Positions 6,747 through 13,139 of a stretch of 13,476 bases of DNA are shown here, piece by piece. A program made the translations under genes and the position numbers. Every line of letters starts with the position of its first letter. The stretch's first letter is position 1. Below the pieces are notes generated by a model. It had not been told where the DNA came from, did no database searches, and saw only the letters and a list, made by a program, of their open reading frames with translations. Origin of the DNA: Candidatus Methanophagaceae archaeon (GTDB taxonomy: Archaea; Halobacteriota; Syntropharchaeia; Alkanophagales; Methanospirareceae); NCBI GenBank assembly GCA_013374505.1, contig QENJ01000062.1, positions 1 through 13,476 of the forward strand, read 5' to 3'.

Positions 6747-7482
6747 ATGGGCGCAACTAAGAAAGAAGGTGGAAAACAAAAAGCTAAGCCGGATACGCAC
6801 TTTGGTAGGGAATGCCGATTCCACCTAATATTACCGCTGCTGGTTTTTGTATTGTCCATGACACAGGCATCAATTCAGCGTAAATTTATGTTACCATCCC
6901 GGTATTATGACGGCACAGTACTTATTAAAGCTATAGAATCGGATACCGTTCATATATTCCAGAAGGCTGTTTTTCCGTCACTCACGTATTTAATGAGTTT
7001 TTCGTATCTTGTAATATATATATGTGCTATAATTCTTACCGCTCTTGTATTGGCATACTATCGACAGACGATTTTATTCAAACGGTTTGCTTTGATGTTC
7101 TCGCTTAATTATTTAATAGCATTTCCTTTCTTCATGCTTTTCCATGTCTCTATTGCGGGTGCTTCGTTACAGAATGTGCAACCGCTCTTGTACGAGCAAT
7201 TTCCACGTATATATTCGATTATTACTGATATTGACCCTTTAGACAACTGCTTTCCAAGTTTGCATGTGGCTATGGTGCTCAGTGCATTTTTTGATTATGC
7301 ACGAAACCAATTTCAAACGTTATAAAACTTTCCTAGCCTTTGGATTCCCCATAATTGTCTTTTCCGTGTTGTATCTTGGAATACACTGGATAACAGATGT
7401 CATTGCGGGTATAGGACTGGCGCTTTTTACCTATTATGTAGCTAAATCCGTTTACAAGCAGCCGCCGGTTCAGCAGATGTGA
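6747..7482 (+). pseudogene. PAP2-superfamily phosphatase, split by a frameshift
   Basis: The gene reads in one frame from 6747 to a TAA at 7323-7325 (192 residues) and continues in the +1 frame to a TGA at 7480-7482. The first part has a basic N-terminus, about four membrane segments and the PAP2 motif DNCFPSLHVAM with the catalytic-loop His. The second part supplies the missing last motif, YLGIHWITDVIAGIGLAL, with the His and Asp of the PAP2 active site. Neither piece is complete alone. Dropping one T from the six-T run at 7287-7292 gives a continuous product (AMVLSAFLIMHETNFKRY) of about 244 residues. The intact family (PAP2_3/AUR1-like) hydrolyses or transfers phosphate on lipids or isoprenoid carriers at the membrane. 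The break may be a sequencing or assembly error, a true mutation, or slippage on the run. The following gene encodes a lipid-flippase-like protein. A separate small gene from the second frame alone (ATG 7297) is unlikely. Confidence 0.85.
7287..7292 (+). other. Six-T run where the PAP2 frame is lost
   Basis: TTTTTT follows GCA within the coding sequence. Removing one T joins the two halves of the PAP2 protein in one frame with no stop. This is the likeliest site of the indel or of polymerase slippage. Confidence 0.6.
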
Positions 7483-7576
7483 GTTCTTGTGCTACACGAT
7501 CCTAATTACGACTACCGTTGCACAGACGGTATTTCAAACTTTTTTACTATCCTACTTCTTTCTTATTCAGGTACTT

Positions 7577-8611
7577 ATGATTGAACGTCGAACGCTGTTA
7601 CTGCTAACCGCATCTCTTGGAATAAGCACCTTAACCCTGCTGTTCATCCTTTTTTTCTCGCCATACAAAATAACGTGGGAAACCATTGATACACTAAAAA
7701 AAATCAACCCGTGTTATTTGTTATTAGCAATTGTAACACATCTCGGTGCTTTTGTGATCTGGGGCTTTCGGCTGAAACTAATGAGTGATTTTATAGAACG
7801 TAAAGAAGCGGGGTTACGCGAGAAGACGAATAAACTAACACTTTTGAACGCAGTAAAGATAATTTTAGCCAGCCTCTTTGCTGCGTGCATAACGCCTTCG
7901 CAATTTGGTGGTGAACCCGCGAGAATTTACCTGCTGAAAAAAAAAGGTTTTCCCGTTGGCGATGCAACCGCAATTGTTCTTGGCGAACGAGTATTGGACT
8001 TCATCGTCATCATAATCGGTGCTGCAATAAGTTTTATGCTATTTCGAGCAGTATTACCGCAGCATTCAACCATATACGCCATCTTTACGGTCATCGGTGC
8101 TTGTCTCATTGCGGGCGTTGTAATCCTGGCTTACAGTCTTGCGAAACCAGAAAAGGCAAAAAAGATCGTGGATTTCTTGTTTACAAAGATAAAGCTGAAA
8201 CGACTGCAAAATCTGGAAGATAAGTTCTATCATGAGTTGGAGACTTTTTTTAGTGCAATAAAGCGATTTCAGAGTGAAGGGAAAAGCATGCTTGGGCTTG
8301 CACTTATTTTTACCATCGCATTTTGGACGTTTGCGTTTATTGTGCCTTCTATCTTACTTCTTGGTTTCGGTACCGATCCCGTTTGGATTTATTCAATTGC
8401 CGCGCAATTTGTACTCCTTATAATCGTTGCAATTCCTATAACTCCGGGCAGCAGCGGCGTAGCCGAAGTTAGTATCACATATTTATATCATACACTGGTA
8501 GATGCGTCCATTTTAGGCGTTTTCGCTGTTGTATGGCGATTAAGCACGTATTATGTGAATTTGATTGTAGGCGGTATTACAAGCGTAAAAATACTCAGTG
8601 AGAGGTCTTGA
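7577..8611 (+). CDS. UPF0104 / LPG-synthase-transmembrane-type protein (flippase-like)
   Basis: This is a 344-residue integral membrane protein with about eight helices. Family motifs are clear: TPSQFGGEPARIYLLKKKG (106-124), then GERVLDFIVI (136-145), then ITPGSSGVAEVSITYLY (288-304), and WRLSTYYVNLIVGG (320-333) near the end. These belong to the lysylphosphatidylglycerol synthase transmembrane / UPF0104 family, thought to flip or transfer lipid head groups or lipid-linked precursors. No aminoacyl-transferase domain is attached, as is usual in archaea. I start at ATG 7577, which gives the usual length; an in-frame TTG at 7487 would add 30 hydrophobic residues and lie only 4 nt after the PAP2 stop. 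It follows the PAP2 gene on the same strand, which suggests a shared lipid-related role. The substrate is unknown. Confidence 0.85.
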   Translation: MIERRTLLLLTASLGISTLTLLFILFFSPYKITWETIDTLKKINPCYLLLAIVTHLGAFVIWGFRLKLMSDFIERKEAGLREKTNKLTLLNAVKIILASLFAACITPSQFGGEPARIYLLKKKGFPVGDATAIVLGERVLDFIVIIIGAAISFMLFRAVLPQHSTIYAIFTVIGACLIAGVVILAYSLAKPEKAKKIVDFLFTKIKLKRLQNLEDKFYHELETFFSAIKRFQSEGKSMLGLALIFTIAFWTFAFIVPSILLLGFGTDPVWIYSIAAQFVLLIIVAIPITPGSSGVAEVSITYLYHTLVDASILGVFAVVWRLSTYYVNLIVGGITSVKILSERS

Positions 8612-8629
8612 TTTCGCTGTCCTGTGTCG

Positions 8630-8653
8630 TCACAACTCAGCTATTAATTGTGA
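8630..8653 (+). terminator. Weak hairpin between the flippase-like gene and ilvE
   Basis: TCACAA (8630-8635) and TTGTGA (8648-8653) pair over a 12-nt loop in the 115-nt gap between convergent genes. A T-rich stretch (about 8697-8713) follows on the plus strand. Both are weak, but a terminator is expected here for two genes that converge. Confidence 0.3.
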
Positions 8654-8726
8654 TTGATGTGTTGGAAATCAAATGCAGGAAGAGAACGGGAAAAGGATTT
8701 TTGTATTCTTCTAAAAGCAGCAGAGT

Positions 8727-9653
8727 TCACACCCGTTCCAACCAGGCCATATATCGCTCTTCTCTCGCGTTCACGACATCAAAGAATTTACTTTGTATCG
8801 CACCTGTCACTTCGCCCCTCTTGCCTGTACCTATTATTACTGAGTCTATCTCTCGTATCGGCGACACTTCTGCCGCGGTGCCCGTGAAAAAGACTTCATC
8901 GGCAGCCAATAACTCCTCCTTCTTTATTGGCTTTTCTACTACCTCATACCCCAAATCACGTGCGAGTACGATTACGGAAGCTCGGGTGATACCGGGCAGA
9001 ATAGAAGATTCAACCGCAGGTGTGTATAGAGTTGCGTTTTTTACTGCGAATATATTCTCGCCCGGGCCTTCCGCCACGTATCCGTTATTGTCAAGCAATA
9101 TCGCTTCGTCAACACCCCGGTCCTTTGCTTCATGCACTGCTAACATCGAATTTAGATAGTGCCCCGTAGCTTTTGCCGTGACGGGCAATGTTTTGGGATC
9201 TATTCTACGCCATGATGAGAATATGCACCGTATCCCGTTCTTCAACGCATCAGCACCAAGGTACGTGCCCCAGCGCCATACGGCAACTGCACAATCCACA
9301 GGACAGCCAGTAGGGTTCACACCTAAGTGATGGAAGCCATAGAACGCGATTGGTCGTATGTAGCACGCATCAAGTCCGTTTATACGAACCGTCTCTTTTA
9401 TCACTACTGTCAGCTCTTCCTTCGAGTAGGGGATCTCCATCTTGTACAACTCCGCGGACCGATACATCCGATCTACATGTTCCTGAAGCCGGAATATAAA
9501 TGAGCCTTTATCCGTGGCATAGCATCTTATCCCCTCGAATACGCCAGACCCATAATGCAATCCATGCGAGAGAATATGCACCGTAGCGTCTTTCCAATCC
9601 ATAAACTTACCATTATACCATATTTTTCCCGATTCCGGCAGTTTCTCCACCAT
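8727..9653 (-). CDS. ilvE: Branched-chain amino acid aminotransferase
   Basis: This is a 308-residue PLP enzyme of fold type IV that transfers the amino group between glutamate and the keto acids of Val, Leu and Ile in the cytosol. The N-terminal motif IWYNGKFMDWKDATVHILSH leads into GLHYGSGVFEGIR (31-43). TAKATGHYLNSM (159-170) holds the PLP lysine K161, EGPGENIF (195-202) contains the conserved acidic residue, and FFTGTAAEV (255-263) is the phosphate-binding end. The length equals that of typical IlvE (about 305-310). The frame is open further upstream to 9842, but family alignment and the site AGAGGCGAT just before ATG 9651-9653 fix the start. D-amino acid aminotransferase and aminodeoxychorismate lyase are less likely, because of the VFEGIR motif. 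It is divergent from the DUF357 gene. Confidence 0.95.
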   Translation of the reverse strand: MVEKLPESGKIWYNGKFMDWKDATVHILSHGLHYGSGVFEGIRCYATDKGSFIFRLQEHVDRMYRSAELYKMEIPYSKEELTVVIKETVRINGLDACYIRPIAFYGFHHLGVNPTGCPVDCAVAVWRWGTYLGADALKNGIRCIFSSWRRIDPKTLPVTAKATGHYLNSMLAVHEAKDRGVDEAILLDNNGYVAEGPGENIFAVKNATLYTPAVESSILPGITRASVIVLARDLGYEVVEKPIKKEELLAADEVFFTGTAAEVSPIREIDSVIIGTGKRGEVTGAIQSKFFDVVNAREERYMAWLERV

Positions 9654-9697
9654 TTTTATCGCCTCTGAATGCAGTGTCTTAATACACTCTATCCATT

Positions 9698-9708
9698 CAT
9701 ATTTAAAG
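9698..9708 (-). promoter_or_regulatory. TATA box of ilvE
   Basis: On the minus strand the site reads CTTTAAATATG, close to the archaeal TTTAAATA consensus. Its centre is 50 nt before the ilvE ATG, which predicts transcription from about 9678 with a leader near 25 nt that holds the AGAGGCGAT ribosome site. Confidence 0.6.
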
Positions 9709-9726
9709 TAGTTTATGCTATTTCTG

Positions 9727-9736
9727 TATTTATAAC
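9727..9736 (+). promoter_or_regulatory. Possible TATA box of the DUF357 gene
   Basis: TATTTATAAC lies about 75 nt before ATG 9806. It predicts a start near 9757 and a leader of about 50 nt. It sits 20-30 nt from the ilvE TATA box on the other strand, so the two promoters are divergent and closely packed. Confidence 0.4.
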
Positions 9737-9805
9737 GTAGGAACGCTGGTGAAATTCTGCCACGCGGGATTGAAACAAAAAAGGTACGATAATTCATACC
9801 ACGAA

Positions 9806-10036
9806 ATGAGCGACCCGGAAAGGATAAAAAAGGACATCGCACTTTTTGAGACTAGCATAATAGAACTGAGTACGGTCTCGCTCGATGAGAAGGAAGAAGA
9901 GGTGGTAGCGCTTGCTAAGGGCTATTTTGAGGATACGAAGTATTATCTGGATAATGGCGATCACTTCACTGCCTTTGGCTGTATAAACTATGCTCATGGG
10001 CTATTAGATGCGATAAGACGCACTAAAGAAGATTAG
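9806..10036 (+). CDS. DUF357 family protein
   Basis: This is a small acidic protein of 76 residues, probably all helical. The C-terminal signature YFEDTKYYLDNGDHFTAFG (40-58), then CINYAHGLLDAIR (59-71), is that of DUF357, a conserved archaeal family of helical bundles without an assigned role. ATG 9806 gives the usual N-terminus (MSDPERIKKDI); the frame is open upstream to 9749, but those 19 residues look like read-through and there is no good ribosome site for either. It is convergent with the archaeosortase-partner gene, 17 nt away. Confidence 0.85.
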   Translation: MSDPERIKKDIALFETSIIELSTVSLDEKEEEVVALAKGYFEDTKYYLDNGDHFTAFGCINYAHGLLDAIRRTKED

Positions 10037-10053
10037 GTGACTTGTCTCTCCCT

Positions 10054-10596
10054 CTACCGTTTTCCCGCGCCATGAAATGAGACCGCTATTGCAAACCAGA
10101 TAATAAACGGCACGGCTACACCTACAATCCCTATTGAAACATAAACCATCTCCGCAAACTTGGAATGGTCTAGATACATAGGAAAACGTACCAATATATC
10201 TATAACATGCAGAAGAAATAGAATCGGGATACCGATTGCAAGCATTTCCAGTCGTTTCCTCAGTATCAGATTCGGTGTTGCGACAGCCAATGCGACCAGT
10301 GGCACTAAGTTAAAATTCACAAGATAAGCATTTCCCAGGTTAAGAGCAGCAATTTGCAGTTTAGTATAGCCCATAAGAAGTATGACCGGTTTTGAAAACG
10401 CAAAGACCACGCTTTGATAAAAAGCGCCGACGCAATAAAACCATACAATCATGAGCGCCGCCGCGACAACCAGAAACTTGAGCAAGAAGGCTAACAATTG
10501 GTTGTTACTTAAACTTAAGATGTCGCACTTCCCGTCAGACCCCGGTTTTTCATCCGCTTTCGCTTCCTTTCGCCTCTTCCCCCTACTCTTCGCCAT
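10054..10596 (-). CDS. Membrane partner of the archaeosortase (exosortase-associated-like)
   Basis: This is a 180-residue protein with a basic cytoplasmic N-terminus (MAKSRGKRRKEAK) and four membrane segments (about 35-57, 62-77, 95-110 and 118-134), followed by one more near the end (150-173). Between them lies the polar stretch NLGNAYLVNFNLVPLVALA (86-104). The arrangement resembles the small membrane proteins that sit beside exosortase H in bacteria, which have a conserved N-x-V-P/T-L-x-x-L segment before a helix. This is a pattern judgement, not a proven homology. The gene starts 14 nt inside the 3' end of the archaeosortase gene, so the pair should be translationally coupled. GGTGGTGGTGGCAG precedes the ATG. 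The coupling is the main evidence for a shared function, perhaps stabilising or regulating the sortase. Confidence 0.7.
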   Translation of the reverse strand: MAKSRGKRRKEAKADEKPGSDGKCDILSLSNNQLLAFLLKFLVVAAALMIVWFYCVGAFYQSVVFAFSKPVILLMGYTKLQIAALNLGNAYLVNFNLVPLVALAVATPNLILRKRLEMLAIGIPILFLLHVIDILVRFPMYLDHSKFAEMVYVSIGIVGVAVPFIIWFAIAVSFHGAGKR

Positions 10597-11200
10597 CTGC
10601 CACCACCACCTTCAGCCATATCAGAAAGAGCACTACCACGAATATGATAAAAGACGCCTGCCATAGATACACGTGCATAAATTCAAACATCTCGGGATTG
10701 TACATGCCAACAAGAGCCAATACGGAAATGCGAAGGATGTTTATCGCATAGAGGCAGGGCACACCGAAGAGGATACCTAGGCCTTTCTGCTTTCGTGTCG
10801 CGGGATATGCTAATACACAGGAGCAATAAACGATGGACGAGAAAACTGCGGTGCACTCGTCTATTATCTCCATTGAGAAGCCATTGATTGATAACACGGC
10901 ACCCGTCACCACCACGTCCATCCCCCCCAAAGTGAAAATAGCACCTAAAATCAACGCGGTGACGTTCCTAAGGTGGACCATTACCCCCAGGCCACTAATT
11001 GTTATGGCATAATACACCATATAAAAGATGAAACAAAAAGCTAAGAAAAGGGCTACGTACTTTATTGCTTCCGCGTTATCTTTTGCTTTTTCCAATACCA
11101 CGGTAAAAAAATCCGTTTTGACAGGTGTTTTACTGGTATCGCTATGTGTCCTCTTTTTGCTCTGCGTTCTTCCCCCTTTTCCCTTTGCTCGCGTAGTCAT
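10583..11200 (-). CDS. Archaeosortase (exosortase/archaeosortase family transpeptidase)
   Basis: This is a 205-residue multi-pass membrane protein. The catalytic residues of the exosortase/archaeosortase superfamily are all visible: Cys116 in DECTAVFSSIVY, Arg157 in NILRISVLALVG, and His176 in HVYLWQASF. Membrane helices lie at about 48-68, 80-104, 117-133, 141-165 and 181-199. The first 30 residues are strongly basic and probably cytoplasmic. The enzyme should cleave C-terminal sorting tails of secreted proteins and join them to a lipid. The neighbouring substrate with an LPVIMP tail (ends at 11301) suggests the VPXXXP-CTERM type (archaeosortase B), but I cannot separate this from other classes by eye. 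I start at ATG 11198-11200; an in-frame TTG two codons earlier is possible. The leader is AT-rich with no clear ribosome site. The partner gene overlaps the end by 14 nt. Confidence 0.88.
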   Translation of the reverse strand: MTTRAKGKGGRTQSKKRTHSDTSKTPVKTDFFTVVLEKAKDNAEAIKYVALFLAFCFIFYMVYYAITISGLGVMVHLRNVTALILGAIFTLGGMDVVVTGAVLSINGFSMEIIDECTAVFSSIVYCSCVLAYPATRKQKGLGILFGVPCLYAINILRISVLALVGMYNPEMFEFMHVYLWQASFIIFVVVLFLIWLKVVVADGEE

Positions 11201-11283
11201 AAACAAAAAAAAGAGGGTAAATTGAAAAAGGTTAGCAAATTCTAATTATTCAGTTTTTATTTTGTCGCGTGAGAATAAAATGG

Positions 11284-11315
11284 GAAAAAGGAAGACGGTT
11301 TTATCTCCGTCTTCC
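11284..11315 (-). terminator. Hairpin plus T-run at the end of the VWA-DUF11 gene
   Basis: GGAAGACGG (11290-11298) and CCGTCTTCC (11307-11315) form a perfect 9-bp stem with an 8-nt loop. On the minus strand it is followed by TTTTT. The stop codon TAA (11301-11303) lies inside the loop. This has the form of a bacterial intrinsic terminator, less usual in archaea, where T-runs alone often suffice. It lies between the substrate gene and the sortase gene and would lower read-through. Confidence 0.65.
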
Positions 11316-12917
11316 AAATATACCTCTTATTGCTACCAGACTCAGCAGCCCAATCAAAACCACGATACCCACGGGCATAATCACAGGTAGTGGTGCCGGC
11401 TCTCTGATCTTTGTTATTACTGACGGTTTAACCGGCTCGGTCTCATCAGTAGTCAAGATAGCGGTGTTGCGTATGACAGTTCCATCAGCCACAGAGGCAT
11501 CTATTTTTACTTTAAAAGTTGCATCTCCACTCGCTCCTGGTACCAACGTGCCTATATCCCATATCAGCATGTTATTCCCGGGATAATATGTTCCCGCGTC
11601 CTCATCCTTTGCATCTGTTAGACTAACGTCGTTTAAGGTCATGCTTTCTAATATGTAAGTGGTGTTCGTCGGTATCGTATCGTTTATCGTAGTGTTCGTG
11701 AGCGTTCCCGTCCCGACATTTTTGTAGTGTATCAGGTAATTGAGCGTGTCATTTGGATAAGCAAAGCTCTTATCCACCGTCTTATACGCAAATAGCTCAA
11801 AATTGTCCGGCACTAAAACCAGCGTGGACGCAGATGCGCTTTTCGGGTCTGTTTCTTTGGTAGTTAGCGTAGCAGTGTTGGTTATTATCGTCCCATTTAC
11901 GAGGTTGTTGTGAACCGTTACATTGAACGATTGCGTTTGCGATTCTCCGATCTTTAAGGTACCTATGTTCCAGACGATTTCGCCACCTTCTACTGTTCCG
12001 CCATTAGATATGGTTCCAGGAACTAAAGTGGTAGTCGGGGGAATCGGATCCCGTAAAACGACTTCTGTAAGGTCCACGTTATCTGCGTTACTATAAGTAA
12101 TTGTATAGCTTAGCACATCACCACAGTTGCATATTGCTTTACTGACGTTCTTAGTGATGTCGGAAATTGGCCATAATTCCCTTCGTATCTTCTCTTTTAT
12201 TGCTTTCGGGAACTCCTCCCAGACTGTTGCTTCCATGTAAAAACCGGAAGTATTACTGGGTGTAAGTGAATAATTCAACTTAACCAAGAAATCACGGTTA
12301 TATGGCTGCGCGGGTGGGTTGGCTTCCTCCTTAACATCAACACCGAGTACGTTCACTTCGTCAAAATACCCTTTGAAAATCGCATCATCCCTCGCCTCAT
12401 AGGTTGCATTTACAGCGTCTTGGTAAGGCTGCCCGATTACGCCACGTATCTTATTTGGTCGCCCATCTGTGGCTATATCTATTATTTGTCTGACATCCGT
12501 ACTGGTAACCCCGCTTTCGATATAACCCGTTAAGGTTCTATTGGCTAATGTAAAAACATCAGCCATGGGGGTATGATCTTTAGGCTGCGGCATAGACATT
12601 ATCTTGTCCGCGATGGCATCAGCATCTGTCTGGTTTGTAATCGTAGTAAGGGGAATTTCCAGATCAGTGTACTCAGGTGGCCAATACCCGAACATAATCA
12701 CACAAACCGAGATATTCCCATTCTGTGGAACTATTGTTGAGTTCGCTATAGCATCCGCGTATCCCGTCAATTGTAGAGTATAGTTCTCCGGGGTAATGCT
12801 ATTGGACCCATCCACAATCAAGAACAGATCTACCTTTTCCCCTGCGCTCACAACACCTGTCAATGCAAAAGCAGCGACCACAAAAACCGCCGCTATCAGT
12901 ATCCCTTTTCGCTTCAT
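11301..12917 (-). CDS. Secreted VWA-DUF11 surface protein with an xPxxxP-type sorting tail
   Basis: This is a 538-residue exported protein. A signal peptide (1-25, basic MKRKG start, cleavage after VSA) is followed by a von Willebrand A domain (about 28-240). Its metal-ion adhesion site is visible as DGSNS (36-40), T116 in DHTPMAD and D151 in TDGRPN. Two DUF11-like beta repeats follow (about 257-368 and 375-495), each with the NxGTLxxG and NTAxLTT patterns. The end is APLPVIMPVG (508-517), a helix (about 517-533) and GIFGRRR, the three-part form of an archaeosortase tail. LPVIMP fits the VPXXXP class with L for V. Many N-glycosylation sequons (NYT, NST, NIS, NRT, NAT and others) fit an extracellular location. 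A strong GGAGGAT ribosome site precedes ATG 12915-12917. The product is a likely substrate of the sortase encoded next on the same strand. Ligand and role (adhesion or surface assembly) are inference. Confidence 0.9.
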   Translation of the reverse strand: MKRKGILIAAVFVVAAFALTGVVSAGEKVDLFLIVDGSNSITPENYTLQLTGYADAIANSTIVPQNGNISVCVIMFGYWPPEYTDLEIPLTTITNQTDADAIADKIMSMPQPKDHTPMADVFTLANRTLTGYIESGVTSTDVRQIIDIATDGRPNKIRGVIGQPYQDAVNATYEARDDAIFKGYFDEVNVLGVDVKEEANPPAQPYNRDFLVKLNYSLTPSNTSGFYMEATVWEEFPKAIKEKIRRELWPISDITKNVSKAICNCGDVLSYTITYSNADNVDLTEVVLRDPIPPTTTLVPGTISNGGTVEGGEIVWNIGTLKIGESQTQSFNVTVHNNLVNGTIITNTATLTTKETDPKSASASTLVLVPDNFELFAYKTVDKSFAYPNDTLNYLIHYKNVGTGTLTNTTINDTIPTNTTYILESMTLNDVSLTDAKDEDAGTYYPGNNMLIWDIGTLVPGASGDATFKVKIDASVADGTVIRNTAILTTDETEPVKPSVITKIREPAPLPVIMPVGIVVLIGLLSLVAIRGIFGRRR

Positions 12918-12969
12918 TTTATCCTCCTTTTTTGATGTTATTCCTATATGATAATTACATGTTGTTTTA

Positions 12970-13030
12970 ACCCATTATATGCTTTTCGGGTGCATTTCCT
13001 GTGGAGATGACATATGTCAATATAATGGGT
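12970..13030. promoter_or_regulatory. Promoter region of the VWA gene with an 11-bp inverted repeat and a 12-bp palindrome
   Basis: ACCCATTATAT (12970-12980) and ATATAATGGGT (13020-13030) are perfect inverted arms 39 nt apart. On the minus strand the left arm reads GCATATAATGGGT, a TATA-like box whose distance predicts a leader of about 35 nt. TGACATATGTCA (13008-13019), a perfect 12-bp palindrome, lies flush against the right arm. The set could be operator sites for dimeric regulators around the promoter. A second, weaker TATA-like CATATAGG lies at 12943-12950. Confidence 0.5.
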
Positions 13031-13110
13031 CTTTGACTGTAACAGCAAATACACTTTTTACAGCCGTAAAACGCTTCTTTCTGAGTCCGTTCCTTTCTTG
13101 AAGATGATGA

Positions 13111-13134
13111 CAGAAAAAAGAAAAAAGAAAAATT
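13111..13134 (-). terminator. T-rich terminator after the PGF-CTERM gene
   Basis: Just past the stop, the minus strand reads TTTTTC TTTTTT C TTTTTT C: three T-runs within 24 nt. T-rich tracts downstream of a stop are a common archaeal terminator. No hairpin is present. Confidence 0.5.
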
Positions 13135-13139
13135 GCGCT

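Noticed and set aside
7487..7576. TTG start adding 30 residues to the UPF0104 protein
   Set aside because: ATG 7577 gives the usual family length. The extension is possible because it begins 4 nt after the previous stop, but it has no clear ribosome site.
8608..9159. 183-residue open frame on the plus strand
   Set aside because: It is mostly antisense to ilvE and is rich in Ser and Thr, as expected of a shadow frame. It has no ribosome site.
9654..9842. 63-residue N-terminal extension of IlvE
   Set aside because: The standard family N-terminus begins at 9653 with a ribosome site, and the ilvE TATA box (9698-9708) lies inside the extension.
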